From the NCBI GenBank assembly GCA_014803905.1, contig JAAVAW010000023.1, positions 16,584 through 49,059 on the forward strand: a stretch of DNA of 32,476 nt, given 5' to 3'. The notes beneath the pieces were generated by a model. It worked only from the letters and a program-made list of their open reading frames with translations, made no database searches and was not told the origin of the DNA. Positions 1 to 9,397 of this stretch are shown piece by piece. The DNA comes from Lactobacillus sp. GTDB taxonomy: Bacteria > Bacillota > Bacilli > Lactobacillales > Lactobacillaceae. Every line of letters begins with the position of its first letter. Position 1 is the stretch's first letter. Both the position numbers and the translations under genes were made by a program.

Positions 1-687
1 GCAAAAGTTGTTCATGGAAAGATTCATAATGTCCACACTTCTGGTCATGCGGGACAAGAAGAACAAAAAATGTTAGTTGAATTAATGAAACCTAAGTTTT
101 TTGTTCCAGTTCACGGTGAATATAGAATGCAAGTGGTTCATACACAGACAGCACAAGAAACTGGAATGCCTGCTGATCATACTTTTGTCTTAAAGAATGG
201 TGATGTTTTAGCTTTAACCAAAGACTCTTCAAGACTTGCAGGACACATTAATATTCCAGATGTCTATGTTGATACTTCTGGATCTGATGATGTTGGCAAC
301 ATTGTCGTACGTGATCGACAAATTTTAGCTGAGGAAGGTTTAGTTGTTGTTGTTGCAACAGTTGATTATGAACATCAACGCGTCTTAGCTGGACCTGATA
401 TTCTCAGCCGGGGATTTGTTTATATGCGAGAATCGACTGATTTGATCAGTGCAGCACAAAAGCATGTTTACCACATCCTAAGAGAAGAAATGGCAAAGAA
501 ACCAAGACTTGATGATCGTGAAATTAAAAAAGAAATTATTCAAAATCTTCAAGATTTTCTTTACTCTAGAACAGAACGTCGACCAATGATCTTACCAATG
601 ATTATTGATAAGAACAAAGAGAGTAAACCTCATCAGTCATCAAAAAAATCTAAGCCTACAAATTCGGATAAAGAAAATAGTAATTAA
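1..687 (+). CDS. rnj: Ribonuclease J, C-terminal part (5' end outside window)
   Basis: The reading frame is open from base 1, so the ATG at 70 is internal. The visible 228 residues hold the late beta-lactamase/beta-CASP part, with HTSGHAG near residue 13 and PVHGEYR near residue 36 (metal and substrate loops), followed by the RNase J-specific C-terminal domain with GPDILSRGFVYMRES and a basic, Ser/Lys-rich tail. RNase J is a 5'-3' exo- and endoribonuclease that turns over mRNA and matures rRNA in Firmicutes. The intact HGEYR favours a catalytically competent J1-like protein, while ATVDYEHQRVLAGPDI resembles J2; I cannot settle J1 versus J2 without the N-terminus. A hairpin follows the stop directly. 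Confidence 0.93.
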   Translation, partial: AKVVHGKIHNVHTSGHAGQEEQKMLVELMKPKFFVPVHGEYRMQVVHTQTAQETGMPADHTFVLKNGDVLALTKDSSRLAGHINIPDVYVDTSGSDDVGNIVVRDRQILAEEGLVVVVATVDYEHQRVLAGPDILSRGFVYMRESTDLISAAQKHVYHILREEMAKKPRLDDREIKKEIIQNLQDFLYSRTERRPMILPMIIDKNKESKPHQSSKKSKPTNSDKENSN

Positions 688-716
688 AAAGAAACCCTAT
701 ATGGGTTTTTCTTTTT
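686..716 (+). terminator. Hairpin after rnj (terminator or attenuator)
   Basis: GAAACCC, a TATAT loop and GGGTTT followed by TTCTTTTT form a small stem with a U-rich tail immediately after the rnj stop. The CCC/GGG core is short, so termination is probably partial. The next gene starts only about 20 bases downstream. Confidence 0.6.
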
Positions 717-735
717 GTAAAGATAGATAAATCAT

Positions 736-1662
736 ATGCCAAAGAAATTTTATTTATTAGTAAATCTGACCTCAGGAGCCAATAAAGGATCCTTTAACTA
801 TCATGAGATAACTAAAGAATTAGATAAACAAAAGCTTGACTATGAAACTATTATTTCAAAAAAGTCAGGATATTTAGTGGAAGCTAGCCGTCTACTAGCT
901 AATAGTTTAAAGAACACACCAAATAACATTATTATAGTGATTGGTGGAGATGGGTCTCTTAACCAAGTATTAAATGGGGTTAAGCAGTCAGATTATCCAG
1001 AGACACCCATTGCTTATTTACCATCCGGCACTGGTGATGATTTTGCCCGTGCTCTTGATTTAAAATATTCTGTTAAGGAATTTATAAATAAACTTAATAC
1101 AAAACCAACTATTGAAAAAATTGATTGCGGCTATTTCATTGATCAAAATAGTCATAAAAAAGGCTATTTTGTTAATAATTTAGGAATTGGATTTGATGCT
1201 TACGTGGTAGCAGAAACTAATAATTCCAACTTAAAAAAACGCCTTGGTCATTTTTCCTACGGTATAAATGTTTTTAAAGCACTTTTTAATCAAAATACAT
1301 TCAAAGTTACTATAAAAGAAAATGATAAAATTCATTATTTTGATGATGCATTTTTAGTTACTACTACTAACCATCCCTATTTCGGTGGTGGTGTTCCAAT
1401 TCTGCCTAAGGCCAAGCCCACTAGTCATTTATTAGATGTAGTTGTTGTTGAAAGGCCTTCTATTTTTAAGTTTATCTATCTTTTTAGTAAATTATTATTT
1501 GGTAAAAAGCAATTAAAAGACTCCCACTATCATTATTATGGTGCTAAAGAACTGGAAGTCATTACTAGAGATTTGGAATATGGCCAATTAGACGGTGAAG
1601 AACTAGGAAGTAGAAACTTCGATTTACTTTTTCAAGTTCAAAGTTTTAACTTATTAAACTAA
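736..1662 (+). CDS. Diacylglycerol kinase family lipid kinase (DagK/YegS-like)
   Basis: A 308-residue cytosolic or membrane-associated kinase of the DAGK catalytic family, which phosphorylates diacylglycerol or a related lipid with ATP. In Gram-positives the family recycles diacylglycerol left by lipoteichoic acid synthesis. Seen: the N-terminal nucleotide-binding start VNLTSGANKG (residues 9-18), the loop GGDGSLNQVLNG (70-81, family form GGDGTxNEVxNG, so T to S and E to Q), PSGTGDDFARAL (96-107) and LDGEELGS near the C-terminus. Full length for the family. The ribosome site is weak (AAAGATAGA). Only about 20 bases separate it from the upstream hairpin, so it probably depends on readthrough from rnj. 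The exact lipid substrate is not readable. Confidence 0.88.
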   Translation: MPKKFYLLVNLTSGANKGSFNYHEITKELDKQKLDYETIISKKSGYLVEASRLLANSLKNTPNNIIIVIGGDGSLNQVLNGVKQSDYPETPIAYLPSGTGDDFARALDLKYSVKEFINKLNTKPTIEKIDCGYFIDQNSHKKGYFVNNLGIGFDAYVVAETNNSNLKKRLGHFSYGINVFKALFNQNTFKVTIKENDKIHYFDDAFLVTTTNHPYFGGGVPILPKAKPTSHLLDVVVVERPSIFKFIYLFSKLLFGKKQLKDSHYHYYGAKELEVITRDLEYGQLDGEELGSRNFDLLFQVQSFNLLN

Positions 1663-1694
1663 AAGAGGATTCATTAATTAATGAATCCTCTTTT
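1661..1694. terminator. Bidirectional terminator between dagK-like gene and recD2
   Basis: A perfect 17-bp inverted repeat with no spacer: AAAAGAGGATTCATTAA (1661-1677) against its complement (1678-1694). A-tracts on one flank and T-tracts on the other give a U-tail in both directions, which fits its place between convergent genes. It touches the recD2 stop codon. Confidence 0.9.
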
Positions 1695-4135
1695 TAGTTA
1701 CTCTTTGGCCTTATATTTTCCATTCCAATCATGGGATCTATTTTTCCGGAATAAATTAGTTCAGGAGTAAGTATATATTCTTTTGATTCTTCCTCTTCTT
1801 GCTGTTCTTGACCTACATCTAAGGCTAACTCAGTCTGCTTGCTCTCACTCGTTTTTAAAGTATTTTCAGTTGATACTTCTTCTTCATTCTTTTCCTTTAT
1901 ACTTTGCTTAAATGGTTTAATATTTAACGCAAATTGAATTTTTGGAGCCAAATTAGTCTGGCGATTGTTACCAGGTGTTCTCAAGGCCATCTCATAGGCC
2001 CTTTTTTCACCTACCATTACTAAATTTTGTTCTGCACGCGTAATTGCAGTGTAAAGAAAATTCCTTCTTAGCATCATATAATTTTGCATAGTCAAGTTTA
2101 AGATAACTAAAGGAAATTCAGAACCTTGAGACTTATGAACTGTTATAGCATAGGCACGAGTAATATCTGACAAATCTTTTAAAGCAAATTTAACTTCTCG
2201 TCCATCAAAATCAGCAATTAAACATTCATTGTTATTATCTTCATTAATACCAATGATTCTCCCAATTTGACCATTGAAAATATCTTTTTCAGGATTATTT
2301 TGAAGTTGAAGAATTCGATCTCCAATATAAAAGACCTCATTATGAGCTCTCAATTCTTTACGTTTAGATTGATCCACTTTAGGAGGATTAATTATCTTTT
2401 GAATTAAATCATTTAAGTTATTAATTCCTCCTACACCATTGTACATGGCTCCTAACACTTGAATATCATCTTTCTTAAATCCACGTTTTAAAGCAAAATT
2501 AACAATTTGTTCAATTGCAGGACCAACCAAATTAGGTTGACATTCTATAAAAGAGTAATTATTTGTTTTATTAAAAATAATACTTTCAGCTTCAGTTTCA
2601 TCTTCATTAATGGCATGTGCCAATTTTATAATTGATGAATCTTCACCTTGACGATGAATAGTAGTTAAACGTGTAGTGGGAAAGGCATTAGAAACAATTA
2701 AATCATGATATACATTCCCTGCTCCAACAGAAGGTAGTTGATTTTGATCTCCAACAAATACAATATGCTTAGTTGCATCAATACCTTTGACTAAAAGTCG
2801 AAAAAGGAACATATCAATCATCGACATTTCATCTACAATTAAAATATCACCATTTAGCTCGTTTAATTCAGTATCTTCATTTTCACCAATTCCTAAACCA
2901 AGTAATCGGTGAACTGTTTTTGCTGTAATGCCAGTTATTTCACTCATTCTTTTAGCTGCTCTTCCCGTCGGAGCGGCCAAAAGAATTGGTGGATCATCGC
3001 TATAAATTGACGTAGCAGGAATATTTTCTAATTCTTGTAGACACAAAATTATTCCATTTATAATGGTCGTTTTTCCTGTACCAGGACCACCAGTTAAAAT
3101 AGTTATGGGATTATTGACAGCATTTTTAATAGCTAATTTTTGTGTATCATCATATTTAATTTTTAAAGACTTTTCAGCATTTTTGATAGCTATTTCAATT
3201 TCGTCATCAGTAAATTTTGTAGTTTTTGGACGTGTATTTATTATTCTCTTAAGTTCTTGAGCAATATCTTGTTCAACCTGATAAATACGTTGCAAGGCTG
3301 CATTTTCACCATCAACAATAATTTTCCCTTGTTTTTGTAATTCATTAACTGCTGTTGCGATTGGATCATATTCATTAATTGAAAGTAATTCACCTGCTTG
3401 CGTTAAAAGTTCAGCTAATTTTACAAAGGTATCTCCCTCTTGGATTAAGGCATTTTGTAAAATTTGAAATACTGCTCCCTTTATTCTGCGGCTATCATAC
3501 GGTTCAATTCCTAAACCTTCACCAATTTCGTCAGCAGTTTTAAACCCATAACCTCTAATCTCACCAATTAGGTTATAAGGATCTTCTTTAATCTTTTCTA
3601 GGGCTTCTCCATGAAAAGTTTTATAAATAGCCGTAGCAACGTTTTTTTTAATTCCAAATTTAGCCAGTTTTAGTACTACTTCTGAAAGAGAATCCATTTG
3701 ACTGATTCCAGATAATAAACTATCTTTTTGTTTATTGGTTAGGTCTAAATTATCAATTTGATGTGGATTTTCTTTTAAAGCATCCAAAGCATCAGGTCCT
3801 AAATCCGCCACTATTTTCTCAGCAGTCTTTTTACCAATTCCTGGAAATTTATCTGAACTTAAATACTTAGTTAAACTTTCCTCTTCATGAGGTAAAAGCT
3901 GTTCGTATCTAGTAGCCTTAAATTGTGGTCCAAATTTAGGATGAATAACTAAATTTCCCACAAATTTATAAGAACTACCAAATTGTAAATCACCAAAATT
4001 TCCTGTAACTCTAATATTTTCACGATCATAATCCGGCAATTTATTAATTAAATCAACATCAATAATTTTAAAAAGATCTTGGTCATTTTCAAAGACAATA
4101 CTATTAACTTTGCCAATTAACTCAATTTGATTCAT
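1694..4135 (-). CDS. recD2: ATP-dependent DNA helicase RecD2
   Basis: An 813-residue SF1B 5'-3' helicase of the RecD2 type, which works without RecBC and serves in replication fork upkeep and repair. Domain order: N-terminal OB-like region (1-75), helix-hairpin-helix repeats (around 97-210, FPGIGKKTAEKIV at 97-109), Walker A GGPGTGKT (349-356), APTGRAAKRM (388-397), Walker B DEMSM (435-439), GDQNQLPSVGAG (462-472), and motif VI YTAITRAEQN. The last roughly 100 residues are an acidic Glu/Gln-rich tail that looks disordered. The start overlaps the TPR gene by 14 bases and has AGAGGAAAAG just ahead of the ATG, so the two are translationally coupled. Third gene of a phosphatase-TPR-recD2 operon. 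Confidence 0.96.
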   Translation of the reverse strand: MNQIELIGKVNSIVFENDQDLFKIIDVDLINKLPDYDRENIRVTGNFGDLQFGSSYKFVGNLVIHPKFGPQFKATRYEQLLPHEEESLTKYLSSDKFPGIGKKTAEKIVADLGPDALDALKENPHQIDNLDLTNKQKDSLLSGISQMDSLSEVVLKLAKFGIKKNVATAIYKTFHGEALEKIKEDPYNLIGEIRGYGFKTADEIGEGLGIEPYDSRRIKGAVFQILQNALIQEGDTFVKLAELLTQAGELLSINEYDPIATAVNELQKQGKIIVDGENAALQRIYQVEQDIAQELKRIINTRPKTTKFTDDEIEIAIKNAEKSLKIKYDDTQKLAIKNAVNNPITILTGGPGTGKTTIINGIILCLQELENIPATSIYSDDPPILLAAPTGRAAKRMSEITGITAKTVHRLLGLGIGENEDTELNELNGDILIVDEMSMIDMFLFRLLVKGIDATKHIVFVGDQNQLPSVGAGNVYHDLIVSNAFPTTRLTTIHRQGEDSSIIKLAHAINEDETEAESIIFNKTNNYSFIECQPNLVGPAIEQIVNFALKRGFKKDDIQVLGAMYNGVGGINNLNDLIQKIINPPKVDQSKRKELRAHNEVFYIGDRILQLQNNPEKDIFNGQIGRIIGINEDNNNECLIADFDGREVKFALKDLSDITRAYAITVHKSQGSEFPLVILNLTMQNYMMLRRNFLYTAITRAEQNLVMVGEKRAYEMALRTPGNNRQTNLAPKIQFALNIKPFKQSIKEKNEEEVSTENTLKTSESKQTELALDVGQEQQEEEESKEYILTPELIYSGKIDPMIGMENIRPKSN

Positions 4136-4766
4136 CTTTTCCTCTTAGCATCTTCGCAATAGCAGCATATTGAGACTGCGCTTGTTTAAAATAGGCTGGA
4201 TCTAATTCTTTTGATCGGTCAAAATATTTTTGAGCTTTATCACGATCCTGATCAAAAATAGTTAAACCCAATAAAAAATTAACTTTAGCACTTCTTTTTG
4301 AGGGAGCAATTTTTTCGAATTGCTGCTTTGCCGTACTTAAATCACCTAAACTTAGCCAAATATCCCCTAATAACTCAAGAGTACGTTCATCCATTTTCTT
4401 AATCGTTAAGGCGTATGCCAACGCCTTTTGATATTGGCCTAATTTCATGAAGATTAAAGCTTTTTGATATAAAGTTTCATCATCATTAGGTAAGGTATTA
4501 ATTAAACTAAGCGCCTTTTCAAACTCACCCTGCATGTAATAACAAATAGCAATATTATAATTCAATTCTTCAGGTTTATTTACTAATCCTTGCGCTTTTT
4601 GTAGTAATTCTAATGCTTGATCAATTGAATTTTCTTCAATTAGATAGGTTGATAATTGAAGATAATTATTAATATCTTTTGGATCCTGGTCAATTTTTTC
4701 AATTAATAAATGAATTGCTTTATCTTTTTTATCAGCATTAAATAAATTATCTATTTCTTTATCCAT
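4122..4766 (-). CDS. Tetratricopeptide repeat protein
   Basis: A 214-residue soluble protein made almost wholly of TPR-like helical pairs. Repeat signatures include IDQALELLQKAQGL, GEFEKALSLINTLP, GQYQKALAYALTI, GDLSTAKQQFEKIA and RDKAQKYFDRSKELDP. There is no signal peptide, membrane segment or catalytic motif, so it is most likely a protein-protein scaffold. The ATG directly abuts the stop of the phosphatase gene (TAAATG), and its 3' end overlaps recD2 by 14 bases. Such TPR genes beside recD2 are a familiar arrangement in Lactobacillales. Its partner is unknown; proximity makes RecD2 or the ribosome possible but unproven. Confidence 0.85.
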   Translation of the reverse strand: MDKEIDNLFNADKKDKAIHLLIEKIDQDPKDINNYLQLSTYLIEENSIDQALELLQKAQGLVNKPEELNYNIAICYYMQGEFEKALSLINTLPNDDETLYQKALIFMKLGQYQKALAYALTIKKMDERTLELLGDIWLSLGDLSTAKQQFEKIAPSKRSAKVNFLLGLTIFDQDRDKAQKYFDRSKELDPAYFKQAQSQYAAIAKMLRGKDESN

Positions 4767-5432
4767 TTAAATAGTATCCCTACTTGTAATTTTTCGATTC
4801 AAGTATGAAGTTTCATTCCAAACTTTCTCTTGGAAGCTCTTTCCCTGATCATCAGTTTCTAAAACCGTTAAACTAGTATTAGTTAAACCACCACGTTTTC
4901 TAATATCTGGAATGGCATAACCTTCAAGTGTTCTTGTTAGTGCACATAAAGCCGCACCATGACTAACTAAAAGCACATTATCATCTTCATTAGGATATTT
5001 TTTTACAATATCAGCAATTAAATCTTTTCCCCGAGCAATCATATGTTCAAATGTTTCGCCATGAAAAGCACTTGGATCATAAAATTCAGGTTCGTATCTA
5101 AAGGCCTTAATTTGATCTGGATACTTAGCCTCAGCATCAACAAATTTCATTCCCTCTAGATCGCCTAAATTGAACTCTTTTAAGCGTTTATCAGTAATTA
5201 CAGGTACACTAATCCCCATATCATTTCTAAGCATTACGGCTGTTGTTACGGCTCTTTGTAAGGGGCTTGCATAAAAGGCTTTAAATTGTACCTTGTTTTT
5301 TCTTAAGTAATTGGCCAATTTTTGGATATCAACGTAGCTACTTGGTAATAAAGGGGAATTTCCACTCCCGCCTTGATAACGACCTTCTAAATTCCATTGC
5401 GTTTTTCCATGTCTAACAAAATATAACTTCAT
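4767..5432 (-). CDS. Histidine phosphatase family (phosphoglycerate mutase-like) protein
   Basis: A 221-residue protein of the histidine phosphatase superfamily. The catalytic RHG motif is in YFVRHGKTQWN (residues 4-14, His8), and the second conserved His is in LLVSHGAALC in the C-terminal half; FYASPLQRAVTT carries the conserved Arg. Residues after RHG match the broad-specificity cofactor-dependent phosphatase group better than the glycolytic GpmA, which is longer. The substrate could be a sugar phosphate, a nucleotide or another phosphoester. First gene of the unit with the TPR gene and recD2; GGGAG lies about 11 bases before the ATG. Confidence 0.88.
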   Translation of the reverse strand: MKLYFVRHGKTQWNLEGRYQGGSGNSPLLPSSYVDIQKLANYLRKNKVQFKAFYASPLQRAVTTAVMLRNDMGISVPVITDKRLKEFNLGDLEGMKFVDAEAKYPDQIKAFRYEPEFYDPSAFHGETFEHMIARGKDLIADIVKKYPNEDDNVLLVSHGAALCALTRTLEGYAIPDIRKRGGLTNTSLTVLETDDQGKSFQEKVWNETSYLNRKITSRDTI

Positions 5433-5451
5433 ATCAATTTAATCTCCCATC

Positions 5452-5472
5452 ATTATACTAATAATTATAATG
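5452..5472 (-). promoter_or_regulatory. AT-rich candidate promoter for the phosphatase-TPR-recD2 unit
   Basis: Two TATAAT hexamers read on the minus strand, at 5472-5467 and 5457-5452. A TTGACC lies upstream but too far (about 21 bases) from the second hexamer and too close to the first. The first is more likely used, because starting from the second would leave almost no leader and cut into the Shine-Dalgarno site. The -35 element is uncertain. Confidence 0.4.
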
Positions 5473-5492
5473 ATTTAGGGTCAACATTTACA

Positions 5493-5532
5493 GTACAAAA
5501 AAGACGCCACACAATTGGCGTCTTTTTTGTAC
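5493..5532. terminator. Strong rho-independent terminator after mnmA
   Basis: A perfect 17-bp stem: GTACAAAAAAGACGCCA (5493-5509) and its complement (5516-5532) around a CACAAT loop. The GC-rich core next to the loop and the six-T run give a classical terminator on the minus strand just past the mnmA stop. It also separates mnmA from the phosphatase operon. Confidence 0.93.
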
Positions 5533-5534
5533 TT

Positions 5535-6662
<1,128 letters not shown>

Positions 6663-6682
6663 TTAAATCCTTCTCCTTTAAA

Positions 6683-7018
6683 TTAGGCCAATTTAATAAT
6701 TTGATGGTCTTCGAGATCCTTTAAAGTATAATTTAGCAATTTCACCATTTCTGCTAACTGCTCACTTTTGAAAATGTTTACCTTTTGGAGGCCATTACGA
6801 TCAGTTATTACCATCGTAAGGTGATCCATATTTTCGTTAATAGTAATTTTTAACTTACAAGTTGCATTATAAGGTGAATCATTATAGAGTGGTCGGTCAT
6901 AAACAAAATTTCCGCGTTTGGTTTGTTTAAAGCCGACATCAATTAAAGCATAACGTTTTACATCCGGATCTATTGTATATTTACGAGTATCACCATTAAT
7001 TATTACTGTATTTGCCAT
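6683..7018 (-). CDS. DUF1831 family protein
   Basis: A 111-residue soluble protein that I recognise as the DUF1831 family of Lactobacillales; its biochemical role is not established. The sequence has no signal peptide, membrane segment or obvious catalytic motif, and looks like a small alpha/beta fold: beta-rich first 80 residues, then a helical end around EQLAEMVKLLNYTLKDLEDH. It contains only one Cys, in NATCKLKI. It is the first gene of a two-gene unit with mnmA and sits just downstream of a cysteine desulfurase. That fixed setting suggests a part in tRNA thiolation or sulfur transfer, but this is inference from position only. Confidence 0.8.
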   Translation of the reverse strand: MANTVIINGDTRKYTIDPDVKRYALIDVGFKQTKRGNFVYDRPLYNDSPYNATCKLKITINENMDHLTMVITDRNGLQKVNIFKSEQLAEMVKLLNYTLKDLEDHQIIKLA

Positions 7019-7039
7019 TTATATCATTTCTCTCTTCAT

Positions 7040-7067
7040 ATTTTAGCTTACTTTTAATAAGTGTCAA
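7040..7067 (-). promoter_or_regulatory. Promoter for DUF1831-mnmA
   Basis: Read on the minus strand: TTGACA (7067-7062), a 16-base spacer and TAAAAT (7045-7040), a near-consensus housekeeping sigma promoter. It lies between the terminator of the cysteine desulfurase gene and the DUF1831 start, so this pair has its own transcript. Confidence 0.75.
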
Positions 7068-7095
7068 GCATATTTAATTCTTTTCTTAATTATAC

Positions 7096-7139
7096 AAAAA
7101 ATAAGTCTCCTAAAACATCAAATCTAGAAGACTTATTTT
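7096..7139 (-). terminator. Terminator after the cysteine desulfurase gene
   Basis: On the minus strand AAAATAAGTCT and AGACTTATTTT form an 11-bp stem around a 20-base loop, followed by more Ts. It closes the long unit that begins at the ileS T-box leader. Confidence 0.75.
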
Positions 7140-7142
7140 CAA

Positions 7143-8294
7143 TTATTTACTTAAACGCTCACACATTTTTACAAGTGCCTTACTAAATTCCTCTACTTCC
7201 GTTTCAGTAGTAAAACGCCCAAATGAAACTCTAATTGATTCCGCAATTCGTGGTGAATCTTCCCCATACATAGCAATTAATACATGAGATGGGGTAAGAG
7301 ACCCCGCAGTACATGCAGATCCACCAGACACAGCGAAACCGGCTAAATCAAGATTAGTTAAGGTAGAGTAAGTATTAACACCTTTTAACCAGAGATTAAG
7401 TACATGATGAGAAACAGCTCCAGTTACAGAACCATTAATTTCATAATTTATCTTTGCAGCATCCAAATTATTTAGAATAATTTGTTGAAGCCGGGTGTAT
7501 TTTTCTTGCAATGCCTTCTTATCAATTTTATTTTCTTCGGCAACAGCTACCCCAAATCCAGCAATAGCTGGAACATTTTCCGTACCAGGACGACGCTTCT
7601 TTTCTTGTTCTCCGCCTAATAAAAGGTTAGCCACATCTATACCATCGCGTTCATAAAGAAAGCCTAAAAACTTAGGTCCATTAATTTTATGAGCAGAAGT
7701 AGATAAAAGATCAATATGCATTTTTTCAACATCGACCTCAATATTGCCATATCCTTGCACATCATCAACATGAAAATAAGCATTTGTTGGTGCAACTAAA
7801 GCACCTATTTCTTCTAAGGGCATGATTGAACCAACTTCGTTATTAACGGCCATAATCGATACTAGAATTGTGTCAGGAGTAAGTTCTCTTTTTAATTGTT
7901 CTAAAGAAATATGACCACTTTCATCTACATCTAAGTAAACTACCTCATATCCTTCACTTTCAAGTCTTTTCATTGGATTCAGGACAGAGGGGTGTTCAAT
8001 TTTTGTGGTAATAATTTTTTTACCTAAATCACTTCGAGTACGTACTGTACCAAAAATAGCCGTATTATTACTTTCAGAACCGCCTGAAGTAAAAATAATA
8101 TTATCTGGCTTTGCGTTGATGGATTGTGCTAATGTATCACGCGCATGATCAACCGCTTCTCTAGCCTTACGACCAAAAGCATGTTGACTTGATGCATTGC
8201 CAAAATCGTTAGCCATTTCTTTACTAATTACCTCAACTACTTTTTCATCCATTGGAGTAGTTGCTGCATTATCTAAATAAATATTCTTAGTCAA
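7143..8294 (-). CDS. iscS: Cysteine desulfurase (IscS/NifS class)
   Basis: A 383-residue PLP enzyme that removes sulfur from L-cysteine as a protein-bound persulfide, feeding tRNA thiolation and other sulfur users. Seen: YLDNAATTP (residues 6-14), PLP-contacting His101 in IEHPSV, the Schiff-base lysine Lys203 in STSAHKINGPK, and the persulfide Cys328 in SGGSACTAGSLTPSHVL, whose long loop marks the IscS/NifS group rather than SufS. The start is TTG at 8294 with a poor AGAAAGAAGAACG site. An alternative in-frame ATG would lose the conserved N-terminus. Last gene of the ileS transcription unit; the DUF1831 and mnmA genes follow after a terminator. No iscU or iscR-like gene is nearby. Confidence 0.94.
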   Translation of the reverse strand: MTKNIYLDNAATTPMDEKVVEVISKEMANDFGNASSQHAFGRKAREAVDHARDTLAQSINAKPDNIIFTSGGSESNNTAIFGTVRTRSDLGKKIITTKIEHPSVLNPMKRLESEGYEVVYLDVDESGHISLEQLKRELTPDTILVSIMAVNNEVGSIMPLEEIGALVAPTNAYFHVDDVQGYGNIEVDVEKMHIDLLSTSAHKINGPKFLGFLYERDGIDVANLLLGGEQEKKRRPGTENVPAIAGFGVAVAEENKIDKKALQEKYTRLQQIILNNLDAAKINYEINGSVTGAVSHHVLNLWLKGVNTYSTLTNLDLAGFAVSGGSACTAGSLTPSHVLIAMYGEDSPRIAESIRVSFGRFTTETEVEEFSKALVKMCERLSK

Positions 8295-8333
8295 CGTTCT
8301 TCTTTCTTTCTTTTTGTAAGTAAGTGCTTAATA

Positions 8334-9035
8334 TTAATTTAACACTTCTTTTTCTAAATAGGAAGAAATAATAGTGGCTGCCTTTTTACCTACTTCTTTA
8401 ACAAAAGTATCAAAATCTTCATCTGCACCTTCATCTCCATTATCGGAAATTGCTCGTAATGCAACTAAAGGCACATTAAATTTACTTGCTACTTGTGCAA
8501 AAGCAGCACCTTCCATTTCTACTCCAAGGGCATCGGGAAAATTCTTTTTAATCTCTTCTTTTTGTTCATTAGAAGCAATAAAACTATCACCAGTAACAAT
8601 TAATCCCTCTTTGAAGTCAATATTATTTTCTTTCAAATAATTTAAAAACTTTTGTCTTGCATCACTATTAAGTTTAAATTGAGCTGGTTCTTGAGGAATT
8701 TGTCCCTCAACGTAATTTCCAGCGCGGGTATTATGGGCATCATGATAAGTGAATACATTAGGTAAAATCAAATCTTTTTGATGAATATTATTTTGCATAG
8801 AACCAGCAGAACCAGTCATAAAAATTAAATCAATATCCTCATTAGATAATAAAGCAGTTAAATTCATAGCTGCATTAACCTTACCAATTCCACTTAAACC
8901 AATATAAACATCATTTCCATTAACAGAAAAATGTTCGAATTTTGTAGATCCGAACATTTTTTTGTTATTAGAATGGAAATGTTGTCCGTAATATTCGGCT
9001 TCTTCAGCCATTGGTACAATAATTGCGACTTTCAT
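8334..9035 (-). CDS. mtnN: 5'-methylthioadenosine/S-adenosylhomocysteine nucleosidase
   Basis: A 233-residue cytosolic nucleosidase that cleaves adenine from methylthioadenosine and S-adenosylhomocysteine, relieving product inhibition of methyl transfer and yielding the S-ribosylhomocysteine used for AI-2 synthesis. Seen: N-terminal VPMAEEAEYY with the acid Glu12, the SGIGKVNAAM phosphorylase-superfamily loop (48-57), MTGSAGS (73-79), VEMEGAAFAQV (172-182) with the ribose-binding Glu, and the catalytic Asp198 in AISDNGDEG. Full length. It sits 17 bases after the tail-anchored protein gene and 39 bases before the desulfurase gene. Confidence 0.95.
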   Translation of the reverse strand: MKVAIIVPMAEEAEYYGQHFHSNNKKMFGSTKFEHFSVNGNDVYIGLSGIGKVNAAMNLTALLSNEDIDLIFMTGSAGSMQNNIHQKDLILPNVFTYHDAHNTRAGNYVEGQIPQEPAQFKLNSDARQKFLNYLKENNIDFKEGLIVTGDSFIASNEQKEEIKKNFPDALGVEMEGAAFAQVASKFNVPLVALRAISDNGDEGADEDFDTFVKEVGKKAATIISSYLEKEVLN

Positions 9036-9052
9036 TTCTATTCTCTTTTCTC

Positions 9053-9397
9053 TTATAAATTAAATAGTGCTACAAACACTAATATTAATAATAAAATCAC
9101 TATTAATATCGCAAGATTTAAACGCTTTTTTAATCGATTAACTTTATATTCACGTTCTTCCTTTGAAGTTATTTGCTTTTGCGTAGAGCGCCCCAAAGAA
9201 TTAATCCTCTCATGGTCCGCAGACTTGATATTATTATCCGTTCTTCTCTTTTCTTGCTGCGAACGTGTAAACTCTGGATTAACATTTAAATCTTCATTAT
9301 TATCTTCAATAACTTGATCTTTGGTAGCTCGGTTTAATAAACGTGATAAATTATCTTGTTTTTGTCGTTTGCGATATTGAGATCTTTTTTCAGTCAT
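9053..9397 (-). CDS. Small tail-anchored protein of unknown function
   Basis: 114 residues, not recognised as a named family. The first 90 residues are highly charged and polar (many Arg, Lys, Gln, Asp, Glu), probably extended or helical and facing the cytoplasm. The last 21 residues are a single hydrophobic segment (LAILIVILLLILVFVALFNL) flanked by RLKKRLN, giving an N-in tail anchor. The start overlaps the NUDIX gene by 8 bases. Its place between a NUDIX hydrolase and mtnN suggests no clear role. Similar short proteins occur at this spot in related lactobacilli as far as I recall, but no function is known to me. Confidence 0.72.
   Translation of the reverse strand: MTEKRSQYRKRQKQDNLSRLLNRATKDQVIEDNNEDLNVNPEFTRSQQEKRRTDNNIKSADHERINSLGRSTQKQITSKEEREYKVNRLKKRLNLAILIVILLLILVFVALFNL

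Noticed and set aside
70..687. A separate 205-residue gene starting at base 70
   Set aside because: The same frame is open from base 1 and encodes further RNase J sequence, including a conserved His-rich loop.
3063..3260. Plus-strand hydrophobic frame opposite the RecD2 P-loop region
   Set aside because: The apparent membrane protein arises from the complement of the glycine-rich Walker A codons; no ribosome site.
8931..9317. Plus-strand frame opposite mtnN and the tail-anchored gene
   Set aside because: Low-complexity Phe/Ser/Cys-rich product with no family match, no ribosome site, and fully antisense to better supported genes.
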